This document shows positions 1-7,049 of a DNA stretch of 10,855 bases, in pieces; positions within the stretch are counted from its first letter, which is position 1, and every line of letters starts with the position of its first letter. Below the pieces are notes generated by a model. It was not told where the DNA came from, did no database searches, and was given only the letters and a program-made list of their open reading frames with translations. The translations under genes were made by a program, and so were the position numbers. Source of the DNA: Clostridia bacterium (GTDB lineage Bacteria > Bacillota > Clostridia > Oscillospirales > Acutalibacteraceae); the NCBI GenBank assembly GCA_017502965.1, contig JAFVTZ010000007.1:1-10855 (forward strand), read 5' to 3'.

Positions 1-4
1 GATA

Positions 5-33
5 TTGCATATATCTTTCATAAATGCTAAAAT
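5..33 (+). promoter_or_regulatory. Putative SigA promoter of the left operon
   Basis: TTGCAT (5-10) and TAAAAT (28-33) are separated by 17 bases, a reasonable match to TTGACA/TATAAT. Transcription would begin near 40, upstream of the ribosome binding site at 57-65. The first in-frame ATG (24) lies inside this promoter, which argues against using it as a start. Sequence left of the window is unknown, so readthrough from an earlier gene is also possible. Confidence 0.45.
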
Positions 34-56
34 GCTCATATAAGTATAGTGGCTTA

Positions 57-65
57 AAGGCGGTG
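57..65 (+). promoter_or_regulatory. Ribosome binding site that decides the start of the first hydrolase
   Basis: AAGGCGGTG differs by one base from the ideal AAGGAGGTG. Its core ends at 63, about 8 bases before the TTG at 72. The GTG at 63 lies inside the site itself and the ATG at 24 has no such site, so TTG 72 is the best start. Confidence 0.6.
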
Positions 66-71
66 TTTAAT

Positions 72-1979
72 TTGATAGATAAAGGCTTTACGCTGGGCTG
101 TAATTACTGGGCTTCTCACGCGGGTACATATATGTGGCGCAACTGGGATGAAAGTGTTGTTGAAAACGACCTTAAACTACTCAGTGAATGCGGCATAGAA
201 ACCCTGAGGGTTTTTCCTCTTTGGGAAGATTTTCAGCCTATAACATTTTATCATAGCGGACGCAGGGAGATGCGAATAAACGGTAAACCTCTTGATAAAT
301 CTCCAGAGGGTGTTGCAGGGGTTGACCCTGTTATGATAGAGCGGTTTGAAAAATTTGTAAAAATTGCGGATAAATACGGGCTTAAACTGCTTGTCTGCCT
401 GATAAACGGATGGATGAGCGGCAGAATGTTTTTCCCGCCTGCATTTTATAACCGAAACCCGATAACCTGCAAAACGGCAGTTAAATGGGAAATCCGCTTT
501 GTTAAGTATTTTGTTGAAAGGTTTAAAGGCTTTAAAAATATTGTTGCCTGGGAACCTGGAAACGAAACCAATGTTTTGTGTTGGGTAGAAAACCAGAAAC
601 CTGCTCAGGATGAATACTGGGTATGGCTCAGCACCATTGTAAACACCATAAGAGCTGCTGATAACACAAGACCGGTTGTGGCAGGTTTGCACGGACTTCA
701 GATGAGAGGTCAGATTACCCCATCTGATATAGGCGAGATTTGTGATGTTACCACAGTTCATCCTTATCCTGCTTATGTTCCTCATTGTTATACTGACAGT
801 ATTGCTTCTATGAAAAGCCGACTTCATTCAACCGCAGAAAGCACTTTTTACTCTGATTTAGGTCAGAAACCTTGCCTTTGCGAAGAGATAGGAACGCTTG
901 GAAATATGCTCGGCTGTGAAGAAACTGCGGCGGTATATCTCAAAGCCAATATGAACTCACTCTGGGCAAACGGAAATACGGGAGTTTTATGGTGGTGCGC
1001 TCACGACCAGACAAATCTTGATTTTCCGCCTTATGACTGGTGCGGTCTTGAAAGGGAACTTGGAATTATCCGGACAGACGGCAGTTATAAACCGCTGGCA
1101 GACGTTATAAAGAATATGAAAGAGTTTACAAATTCTTTTCAGACTTTGCCGCCCCGCAGGCGACACGCCGTTTGCATACTTACTCCCGATCAGGATAACT
1201 GGGCTGTGGCGTATACAAGTTTTATTATGGCAAAACAGGCAGGTTTTGAACTGCAGTTTGCTGACAGTGATTATGAAATCCCGAAATCGGATGTTTATAT
1301 TATGCCCTCGCTTTGTGATCAGGCAATGCCGCTCAGAACCCAGAACGAACTGTTAAGACGAGTTCGTGAAGAGGGCGCTGTGCTTTATATTTCCTGGAAC
1401 GATGCATTTGTATCGGATCTTGAAAAGATAAGCGGCTGCAAAATCCTCGGAAACAGCGAGAGAAGAACATCCGAAAAGGTTACTTTTGACTGTATGGGCG
1501 AGAGCCTTACTCTATATTCTAAACGAAGACTTGACTTGTCGCCTGTTGACTGTGAGGTATTAGCCAGAGAGCAGGATTCAAATCCCGCTTTAACGGTTAA
1601 GAATTACGGTAAAGGAAAGATATATTTCCTGAGTTTTGCTCCTGAAATCTATCTTGCAGACCAGAAAAACGCATTTTACTGCGAAGAGGGTAAAAAGTAT
1701 TATAAACTTTATGAATATCTGTTAAAAAAACATACTGACTGTATTGTAACAGAAAAAAGTTCACCCTTTATCGGAATTACAGAGCATCCGCTCGATAACG
1801 GCAGTTTTGCGATAACCGCCGTTAACTATTCCGACAGTGAAATTGAGTTTGACCTGAAAATAAAGGAAAGTTTAAAAATTTCCAAAATTAACCACGGCAA
1901 CATAACTAAAAAATCCGACACCGAAATAAAAGCAACCCTCGGTGCAGGAGATATTTTAATATTTGAAACAAAGGAGTAA
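72..1979 (+). CDS. Clan GH-A (GH5/GH42-like) glycoside hydrolase with GATase-like middle domain
   Basis: Probable retaining beta-glycosidase, cytoplasmic because no signal peptide or membrane segment is seen. With the TTG start it has 635 residues. The N-terminal TIM barrel (about 1-360) opens with GCNYWASHAG and has an R-V-F-P-L-W strand. The acid/base is probably E165 in WEPGNE and the nucleophile probably E272 in CEEIG, both in clan GH-A contexts. Residues about 360-520 look like the class I glutamine amidotransferase-like domain found in GH42 beta-galactosidases (I-M-P-S, G-A-V-L-Y-I, G-K-I-Y-F strands). The last roughly 90 residues look like a small beta domain. The exact family is uncertain: beta-mannanase/mannosidase, beta-galactosidase or beta-glucanase are all possible. 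It lies 6 bases before an alpha-galactosidase, so a galactose-substituted oligosaccharide, for example from galactomannan, is a reasonable but unproven substrate. Starting at ATG 24 would add 16 residues. Confidence 0.82.
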   Translation: MIDKGFTLGCNYWASHAGTYMWRNWDESVVENDLKLLSECGIETLRVFPLWEDFQPITFYHSGRREMRINGKPLDKSPEGVAGVDPVMIERFEKFVKIADKYGLKLLVCLINGWMSGRMFFPPAFYNRNPITCKTAVKWEIRFVKYFVERFKGFKNIVAWEPGNETNVLCWVENQKPAQDEYWVWLSTIVNTIRAADNTRPVVAGLHGLQMRGQITPSDIGEICDVTTVHPYPAYVPHCYTDSIASMKSRLHSTAESTFYSDLGQKPCLCEEIGTLGNMLGCEETAAVYLKANMNSLWANGNTGVLWWCAHDQTNLDFPPYDWCGLERELGIIRTDGSYKPLADVIKNMKEFTNSFQTLPPRRRHAVCILTPDQDNWAVAYTSFIMAKQAGFELQFADSDYEIPKSDVYIMPSLCDQAMPLRTQNELLRRVREEGAVLYISWNDAFVSDLEKISGCKILGNSERRTSEKVTFDCMGESLTLYSKRRLDLSPVDCEVLAREQDSNPALTVKNYGKGKIYFLSFAPEIYLADQKNAFYCEEGKKYYKLYEYLLKKHTDCIVTEKSSPFIGITEHPLDNGSFAITAVNYSDSEIEFDLKIKESLKISKINHGNITKKSDTEIKATLGAGDILIFETKE

Positions 1980-1985
1980 TTAAAA

Positions 1986-3122
1986 ATGACAATCCATAAA
2001 CCGCCTCTTGGATTTAACACCTGGAACACCTTCGGCAGAGACATAAGCGAGGATTTAATCAAAGAAATGGCTGATGCTATGGTTGAAACAGGTCTTAAAG
2101 ATTTGGGTTACGAGTATCTTGTAATCGACGATTGCTGGTCTGAAAAACAGCGTGACAGCGAGGGAAGACTCATTGCAAGCAAAGAAAAATTCCCCAATGG
2201 TATGAAAGTTGTTGCAGACTATGTTCACTCAAAAGGTCTTAAATTCGGTATGTATTCCTGCCTTGGAACTATGACCTGCGATGCTTATCCCGGCAGTTTT
2301 AACCACGAATATCTTGATGCCAAAACCTTTGCAGAGTGGGGCATAGATTTCCTTAAATACGACTATTGCTACCGCCCAAAAAATGTGCCCGGTCCTGATT
2401 TGTACCGCAAAATGGCATTGGCACTTAAAAATTCAGGCAGAGATATTCTTTTCTCGGCTTGTTCCTGGGGTCATGACCAGACCGAGGACTGGATAGACAC
2501 AACAGGCGCTAATATGTGGCGTGTTACGGGCGATATAAAGGATTCTTGGCAGCATATTAAAAATCTTGCTAAAAAGTCTATCTCAGTCGGAAACCGCAAC
2601 TGGATAAACTGCTTTGCCGACCTTGATATGCTGATTGTAGGAATGAAAGGCAAGGGATTCTGCGCGCTTACGGGATGTACAGAAGAAGAATATCGCACTC
2701 ACTTTACATTCTGGGCACTTATGGGCTCACCTCTTATGATAGGTTGTGATATCCGCGAAATGGATGAAGAAACCAAGAACATTCTCTTTAATAAAGAAAT
2801 TCTTGCAATAAATCAGGATAGCGAACTCAACCGTCCGTTCATTATAAACAGTTGTGACGATATGTCTGACCCTGAAGATACATACACCTATGTTAAAATC
2901 CTTGAAGACGGCTCACTTGCAGTAGGTTTCTTTAATTTTACAGATACCAAAGCATACCGTTTTGTGACCGAAGAATTATTGGGACTTTCAGCAGATATTC
3001 CGCTCGAATACACCGTTAAAGATTTGTGGTCAGGCGAAGAAATCAAACCTGTCAACACTACTATCTATGCTGAAATTCCGCCTCACGGCTGCCGTCTTTA
3101 CAAGATAACTCCCAAGATTTAA
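1986..3122 (+). CDS. GH27 alpha-galactosidase
   Basis: Hydrolyses terminal alpha-galactosides (raffinose-type oligosaccharides or galactomannan side chains) with retention; 378 residues, no signal peptide, so cytoplasmic. It begins with the hallmark P-P-L-G-F-N-T-W-N, followed by Y-L-V-I-D-D-C-W and G-M-Y-S. The nucleophile is D126 in K-Y-D-Y-C and the acid/base D183 in R-V-T-G-D-I-K-D-S-W. The 57-residue spacing fits the family. The barrel ends near residue 290 and a C-terminal beta domain follows (Y-V-K-I-L-E-D-G-S-L-A-V-G-F-F-N). AAAGGAG at 1970-1976 overlaps the previous stop codon, so the gene is cotranscribed with the hydrolase before it. GH27 also contains alpha-N-acetylgalactosaminidases and beta-L-arabinopyranosidases; alpha-galactosidase is favoured because galT follows. 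Confidence 0.93.
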   Translation: MTIHKPPLGFNTWNTFGRDISEDLIKEMADAMVETGLKDLGYEYLVIDDCWSEKQRDSEGRLIASKEKFPNGMKVVADYVHSKGLKFGMYSCLGTMTCDAYPGSFNHEYLDAKTFAEWGIDFLKYDYCYRPKNVPGPDLYRKMALALKNSGRDILFSACSWGHDQTEDWIDTTGANMWRVTGDIKDSWQHIKNLAKKSISVGNRNWINCFADLDMLIVGMKGKGFCALTGCTEEEYRTHFTFWALMGSPLMIGCDIREMDEETKNILFNKEILAINQDSELNRPFIINSCDDMSDPEDTYTYVKILEDGSLAVGFFNFTDTKAYRFVTEELLGLSADIPLEYTVKDLWSGEEIKPVNTTIYAEIPPHGCRLYKITPKI

Positions 3123-3124
3123 TT

Positions 3125-3328
3125 ATGGCAAACTGTAAAAAATGCGGGGCTGTTCTGTCTTTTAATGAGGTGGGACTTTATAAAAAACTGATTGATATGG
3201 AGCCCAAAGAGTTTCTTTGCAAATCCTGTCTTGCGGAGTATTTTAACTGTTCCACCGATTTGCTTGATAAAAAAATAGGTCATTTTATCTATCTCGGGTG
3301 CACTCTTTTTGAGAATAACTGCGATTGA
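3125..3328 (+). CDS. Small double-CxxC protein, probably zinc-binding
   Basis: A 67-residue protein with C4-x2-C7 near the N-terminus and C32-x2-C35 in the middle, a spacing typical of a single zinc ribbon. Further cysteines are at 42, 59 and 66. The segment between the CxxC pairs (G-L-Y-K-K-L, E-F-L-C) and the tail (K-I-G-H-F, G-C-T-L-F) resemble uncharacterised small proteins I recall from Clostridia. No enzyme motif is visible. The ATG lies 2 bases after the alpha-galactosidase stop and has no clear ribosome binding site, so translation probably depends on reinitiation after that gene. Its stop codon lies inside the galT promoter. A role in redox or metal sensing, or as a small adaptor, is guesswork. 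The regular cysteine pattern and tight packing make it unlikely to be a chance frame. Confidence 0.75.
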   Translation: MANCKKCGAVLSFNEVGLYKKLIDMEPKEFLCKSCLAEYFNCSTDLLDKKIGHFIYLGCTLFENNCD

Positions 3329-3354
3329 CAGATGGGTATCGGATATAGTATAAT
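3325..3354 (+). promoter_or_regulatory. Perfect-consensus SigA promoter for galT
   Basis: TTGACA (3325-3330) and TATAAT (3349-3354) both match consensus fully, with an 18-base spacer. The -35 box overlaps the TGA stop of the small cysteine protein. The start point should fall near 3361, about 11 bases before the galT ATG, so the leader would be very short with its ribosome binding site at the extreme 5' end. galT may therefore be made both from this promoter and by readthrough of the upstream operon. Confidence 0.75.
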
Positions 3355-3371
3355 TAACCAAGGTGATTAAA

Positions 3372-4865
3372 ATGATAGATAAAAGTATAAGAAAACTTAT
3401 TTGCTACGGTCTTTCAAAAGGTCTTTTTACAAAGCGTGATGAGGCTTATGTTACAAACAGAGTGCTTGAGATTTTAAGTCTTAACGGTATTGAAGATGAG
3501 GAAACTTTTGAAGATGTATGCCTTGAAGATACTCTGAAAGAAATTCTTGATTTTGCTGTAGAAAAAGGCATTATTGATGATACTGTTACCGAGCGCGACC
3601 TTTTTGATACCCGTCTTATGGGTGCTATGATGCCACGCCCCTCTGAGGTTACAGATAAATTCTTTGCGCTTTACAGCGATTCTCCCAAAGCCGCTACTGA
3701 ATATTTTTACAAACTTAGCGGTGACAGTGATTACATACGCCGCTACCGCATAGCAAAGGATGTAAAATGGGAGACCGAGACCGAATACGGCACACTCGAT
3801 ATAACAATAAACCTTTCAAAACCCGAAAAAGACCCCAAAGCGATTGCGGCGGCAAAAAATGCTCCCAAATCAGGATATCCGAAATGTATGCTTTGCAAGG
3901 AATGCGAGGGTTACAGCGGAAGAATTGATTTCCCTGCAAGACAGAATCACCGCATTATACCTATAACCTTAAATTGTGAAAACTGGTGTTTGCAGTATTC
4001 TCCCTATGTTTATTATAACGAGCATTGTATTGCATTCAATGCTGAACATACTCCGATGAATGTGAGTATTAACACATTTAAAAGACTGCTCGATTTTGTA
4101 AGTCAGTTCCCCCATTATTTTATGGGCTCAAATGCAGGTCTTCCGATAGTTGGCGGTTCTATTCTGGCCCACGACCATTTTCAGGGCGGATGTTATACTT
4201 TTGCAATGGCAAAAGCGCCTGTTGAAAAAGAGATTTCTTTTAAAGGCTTTGAAGATATTAAAGCAGGCATTGTAAAATGGCCGATGTCGGTTATCAGACT
4301 TTCCTGCCCCGATAAAGAAAGACTTTGCGCTCTTGCAGGAAAGATACTTGACTGTTGGACTGATTACACCGACGAAGATGCCTTCATTTTCGCTTACACT
4401 GACGGTGAGCCTCACAATGCAGTAACACCTATTGCCCGCAAAAACGGTGATAATTTCGAACTTGATATAGTATTAAGAAATAATATCACTACTGAGGAGC
4501 ATCCTTTCGGAGTTTACCACCCTCACGCAGAACTGCACCATATAAAGAAAGAAAACATCGGTCTTATTGAGGTTATGGGTCTTGCCGTTCTTCCTGCAAG
4601 ACTTAAAACTGAAATGGCTCTTTTAGCGGATGCTATTTTAGAGGGAAAGAATATAGATAATGATGAAACACTTTCAAAACATGCTGATTGGGCTAAAGAT
4701 ATAGTCAGCCGTCATAAAGACCTTAACCGAGATAATATTGATGGAATTTTAAAAGAGGAAATCGGTATTGTTTTCGGAAAAGTTCTTGAACACGCAGGTG
4801 TTTATAAACGCGACAGTGAAGGTATGGCTGCATTCCTCAGATTTATCGACAGTGTAAATAATTAA
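3372..4865 (+). CDS. galT: UDP-glucose--hexose-1-phosphate uridylyltransferase, class II
   Basis: Leloir pathway enzyme exchanging galactose-1-phosphate with UDP-glucose to give UDP-galactose and glucose-1-phosphate; cytoplasmic. The 497-residue length and features are those of the Firmicutes-type GalT rather than the roughly 350-residue E. coli type. Recognisable blocks include the start I-D-K-S-I-R-K-L, M-M-P-R-P-S-E-V, Y-P-K-C-M-L-C-K-E-C-E-G-Y, R-Q-N-H-R-I-I-P, and the active-site block around H267-D-H269 (G-S-I-L-A-H-D-H-F-Q-G-G). ATG 3372 is chosen because AAGGTG at 3360-3365 sits 6 bases before it; the GTG at 3363 lies inside that site. No galK or galE is in the window. Lying after an alpha-galactosidase, it would feed freed galactose into glycolysis once a galactokinase has acted. 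A strong terminator follows directly. Confidence 0.95.
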   Translation: MIDKSIRKLICYGLSKGLFTKRDEAYVTNRVLEILSLNGIEDEETFEDVCLEDTLKEILDFAVEKGIIDDTVTERDLFDTRLMGAMMPRPSEVTDKFFALYSDSPKAATEYFYKLSGDSDYIRRYRIAKDVKWETETEYGTLDITINLSKPEKDPKAIAAAKNAPKSGYPKCMLCKECEGYSGRIDFPARQNHRIIPITLNCENWCLQYSPYVYYNEHCIAFNAEHTPMNVSINTFKRLLDFVSQFPHYFMGSNAGLPIVGGSILAHDHFQGGCYTFAMAKAPVEKEISFKGFEDIKAGIVKWPMSVIRLSCPDKERLCALAGKILDCWTDYTDEDAFIFAYTDGEPHNAVTPIARKNGDNFELDIVLRNNITTEEHPFGVYHPHAELHHIKKENIGLIEVMGLAVLPARLKTEMALLADAILEGKNIDNDETLSKHADWAKDIVSRHKDLNRDNIDGILKEEIGIVFGKVLEHAGVYKRDSEGMAAFLRFIDSVNN

Positions 4866-4869
4866 TAAA

Positions 4870-4902
4870 AAACGCCTCGGATATCCGAGGCGTTTGTTTT
4901 TT
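4870..4902. terminator. Bidirectional intrinsic terminator between convergent genes
   Basis: AAACGCCTCGG (4870-4880) pairs perfectly with CCGAGGCGTTT (4885-4895) around an ATAT loop; counting the self-complementary loop the whole unit is a 26-bp palindrome (4870-4895). On the + strand it is followed by GTTTTTT; on the - strand the stem is followed by a T run from the A stretch at 4866-4872. It sits 4 bases after the galT stop and about 14 bases beyond the stop of the opposing gene, so it can end both transcripts. Confidence 0.92.
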
Positions 4903-4908
4903 GCTTGT

Positions 4909-7038
4909 TTACATCTGGTCGGGGAAGGGCATTGCAAGATAGATAGTGCCTGAAACATTTTTCGCGTGCAGATAGCATCCGTTTTCAGGGTCGTTTATTA
5001 CTTCCCAGAAATCCTGCGGAGTGTTCATATCGTTGTCGTTTCGGAATTCATATCCGCCGACTGCTGCGGCAGTTTTGCAGTAATCCTCAGCAAACAGGAA
5101 TACCTCGGCGTTTTCAAGCCCTGTAATTTGTATTTTGCGGCGGTATTTTCTGTTTGCAACAGGCATTTCTCTTGAACGGAGTATTCCCTCTTTTTGTTTT
5201 ACAAACACACGGCATTCTCTGTGTTCACTGCGGCTGAATGTATAAACCGAATAGCCATCTGAAAGTCTTGTATCAAGTCCGTTAAGAATGGGGGCTCCCA
5301 AAGGTGTTTTTAGGTAGGTTTCTGTGGTGGTGTTGCGGTTGTAAACAGAAAAATAGGTGGCATTATCATTGCGGTGGATAGTAATAGCAGGAAGTTTGAT
5401 TTCGGGTTTTAGGGTCTTGAATTTTATAGACCAGCCGAACTCGCTCAGTGCCTGCATAAGTTTATCTGTATCGCCGGAAATATCCACTTTTTTGCAATCA
5501 AAATCCACTTTTTCGAGTTTCTCACAACTGCCGTAGACAATAATTTTACCGCCGTTTTGAGCGAATTCTGCAAGTTTTTCTTTAGCGGTATGATTATCGA
5601 ATCCGGCAGGCACTAACAGAACTGATTTTTTATAAACCTCAATCGGGTGTTTTGCAAAATTATCAGTTGAAACAGCAGTTGCCAGAGGAAAACCGTTATT
5701 GAGAGCCTTTTGCAGGAATGTGTCTCCGTAGTACATTTCAGAAAGCAAATCTCCCTGATTTGTGGTATATTCGCGCATAGGATAAACCATTACTACGGGC
5801 GAAGGCTCATCAGGTGCATCTTTTTCTGCCTTTAAAAGATGGGGCATAACCTCGTTTGCACAGCAATCAGGCATACCGCCCATACTGTTATCAATAGCCA
5901 GAATATTCATAAGTGTCGGCGGCTGGACATCTCCGTTTTCATCTATTCGGGAGAGTGCCATAGGGATATAAATATCATAAGGATTCTGCTCATAGCGGTC
6001 ATACCAAGGGGAATTCATCCACCAGATATCATGCAGATAATAGCGGAACATATAATCATTCTGAGGCAGTTCGCAGTTGCGGGTGAGTTGTCCTAAAATT
6101 TCAATACCGATATCATCATTTATAGCCGCCCACGGGGAATTCGGCGGAGGAGTTATGTTGAAATTGCCGTTATAAATATCATAAAGGGGTACACCGTCTG
6201 TTGCATAATCTATCCCCACAGAATGATTTGTACCTCGGGTATGTATCGGAATATCGGGACAAGCCTCTCTGAAATATTTCCAGAAAAGCACAACCTTTTC
6301 TTTTGTTGCACTGAGTTTTTCCGGATAAAACTGCTTGCCGTCAAAAATCTTGCCCACCTTATCCCAAGGAGTATATGAAAAGCCCATACCGTTTGAAAGC
6401 CAGATATAATCAAATCCCATATCCTTGAAAAAGATATTTGTTTGTTTGCCGAGTAAAGTGCCCATAGGGGTGTTTTCGGGAAGTCCGTCAGGATAAGCGG
6501 CATAAGGATAATTATCTGCTTTGAGTAAAGCGGTGCAGTCAACAAACCCGAGCGCATCGCATCCGATTCCTTTGCATACCTCGTGATGGCGGTTGTATTT
6601 GAAATCGGAAATCGCAAACTCGGGACCTATGTCGAAAGTTTCGCCTATTAAAATTTCGGCATCGGGAAACTGCCTTTTACCCTCGTATTTTAATGTATCT
6701 ACAATCTTTTTGAGTATTCTGTAGGTCATCTTAGGTGGGTTTTCCATATAAATTTGCGCCTTTGCGTGCAAATTAGAGGAAATTGGCTCGTCTTCTTTAA
6801 GCATAGGCATATTTGCGTTACCTAAAAGATAGCACCATTCAAATTCTTGGTCGAGGTTGCCTGTATAATCAAGAATTTCACTGCCATCCGCTGTCCAGAG
6901 CATAACAGAAATAGTTTTTCTGTCTTTGATATAAGGTCGCCATTGCTCGAACACGCCTTTGCAAATCTTTTCAATAAAAGCATCGTCGGTCTGCTTAAAA
7001 GGTTTTAAACTCATTTCCAAGGTAATTGATTTAAACAT
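4909..7038 (-). CDS. Unrecognised 709-residue protein, possible TIM-barrel glycosidase
   Basis: I cannot assign this protein to a named family. It starts M-F-K-S-I-T-L-E-M-S-L-K-P-F and has no signal peptide or membrane segment, so it is probably cytoplasmic. The N-terminal 390 or so residues alternate helices and strands and are rich in Trp, Tyr and acidic residues, as in a sugar-binding barrel. Candidate active-site patches are G-E133-T-F-D-I-G-P-E140, W213-L-S-N-G-M-G-F and H-T-R-G-T-N-H. Residues about 410-520 (S-V-L-L-V-P-A-G-F, N-G-G-K-I-I-V-Y-G-S) look like the glutamine amidotransferase-like domain of GH42-type enzymes. The last 180 or so residues look beta-rich. It is the second gene of an operon with an isomerase: AGGAGAG (7045-7051) overlaps the isomerase stop and the gap is 11 bases. 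A new or remote glycosidase family is possible but unproven. Confidence 0.85.
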   Translation of the reverse strand: MFKSITLEMSLKPFKQTDDAFIEKICKGVFEQWRPYIKDRKTISVMLWTADGSEILDYTGNLDQEFEWCYLLGNANMPMLKEDEPISSNLHAKAQIYMENPPKMTYRILKKIVDTLKYEGKRQFPDAEILIGETFDIGPEFAISDFKYNRHHEVCKGIGCDALGFVDCTALLKADNYPYAAYPDGLPENTPMGTLLGKQTNIFFKDMGFDYIWLSNGMGFSYTPWDKVGKIFDGKQFYPEKLSATKEKVVLFWKYFREACPDIPIHTRGTNHSVGIDYATDGVPLYDIYNGNFNITPPPNSPWAAINDDIGIEILGQLTRNCELPQNDYMFRYYLHDIWWMNSPWYDRYEQNPYDIYIPMALSRIDENGDVQPPTLMNILAIDNSMGGMPDCCANEVMPHLLKAEKDAPDEPSPVVMVYPMREYTTNQGDLLSEMYYGDTFLQKALNNGFPLATAVSTDNFAKHPIEVYKKSVLLVPAGFDNHTAKEKLAEFAQNGGKIIVYGSCEKLEKVDFDCKKVDISGDTDKLMQALSEFGWSIKFKTLKPEIKLPAITIHRNDNATYFSVYNRNTTTETYLKTPLGAPILNGLDTRLSDGYSVYTFSRSEHRECRVFVKQKEGILRSREMPVANRKYRRKIQITGLENAEVFLFAEDYCKTAAAVGGYEFRNDNDMNTPQDFWEVINDPENGCYLHAKNVSGTIYLAMPFPDQM

Positions 7039-7049
7039 AAAGCACTCTC

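Noticed and set aside
177..827. 216-residue open frame on the - strand
   Set aside because: It lies wholly opposite the catalytic barrel of the first hydrolase, has no ribosome binding site or recognisable motif, and its composition is that of an antisense shadow.
6210..6617. 135-residue open frame on the - strand
   Set aside because: It is an alternative frame of the 709-residue gene on the same strand, without its own start signals or protein-like features.
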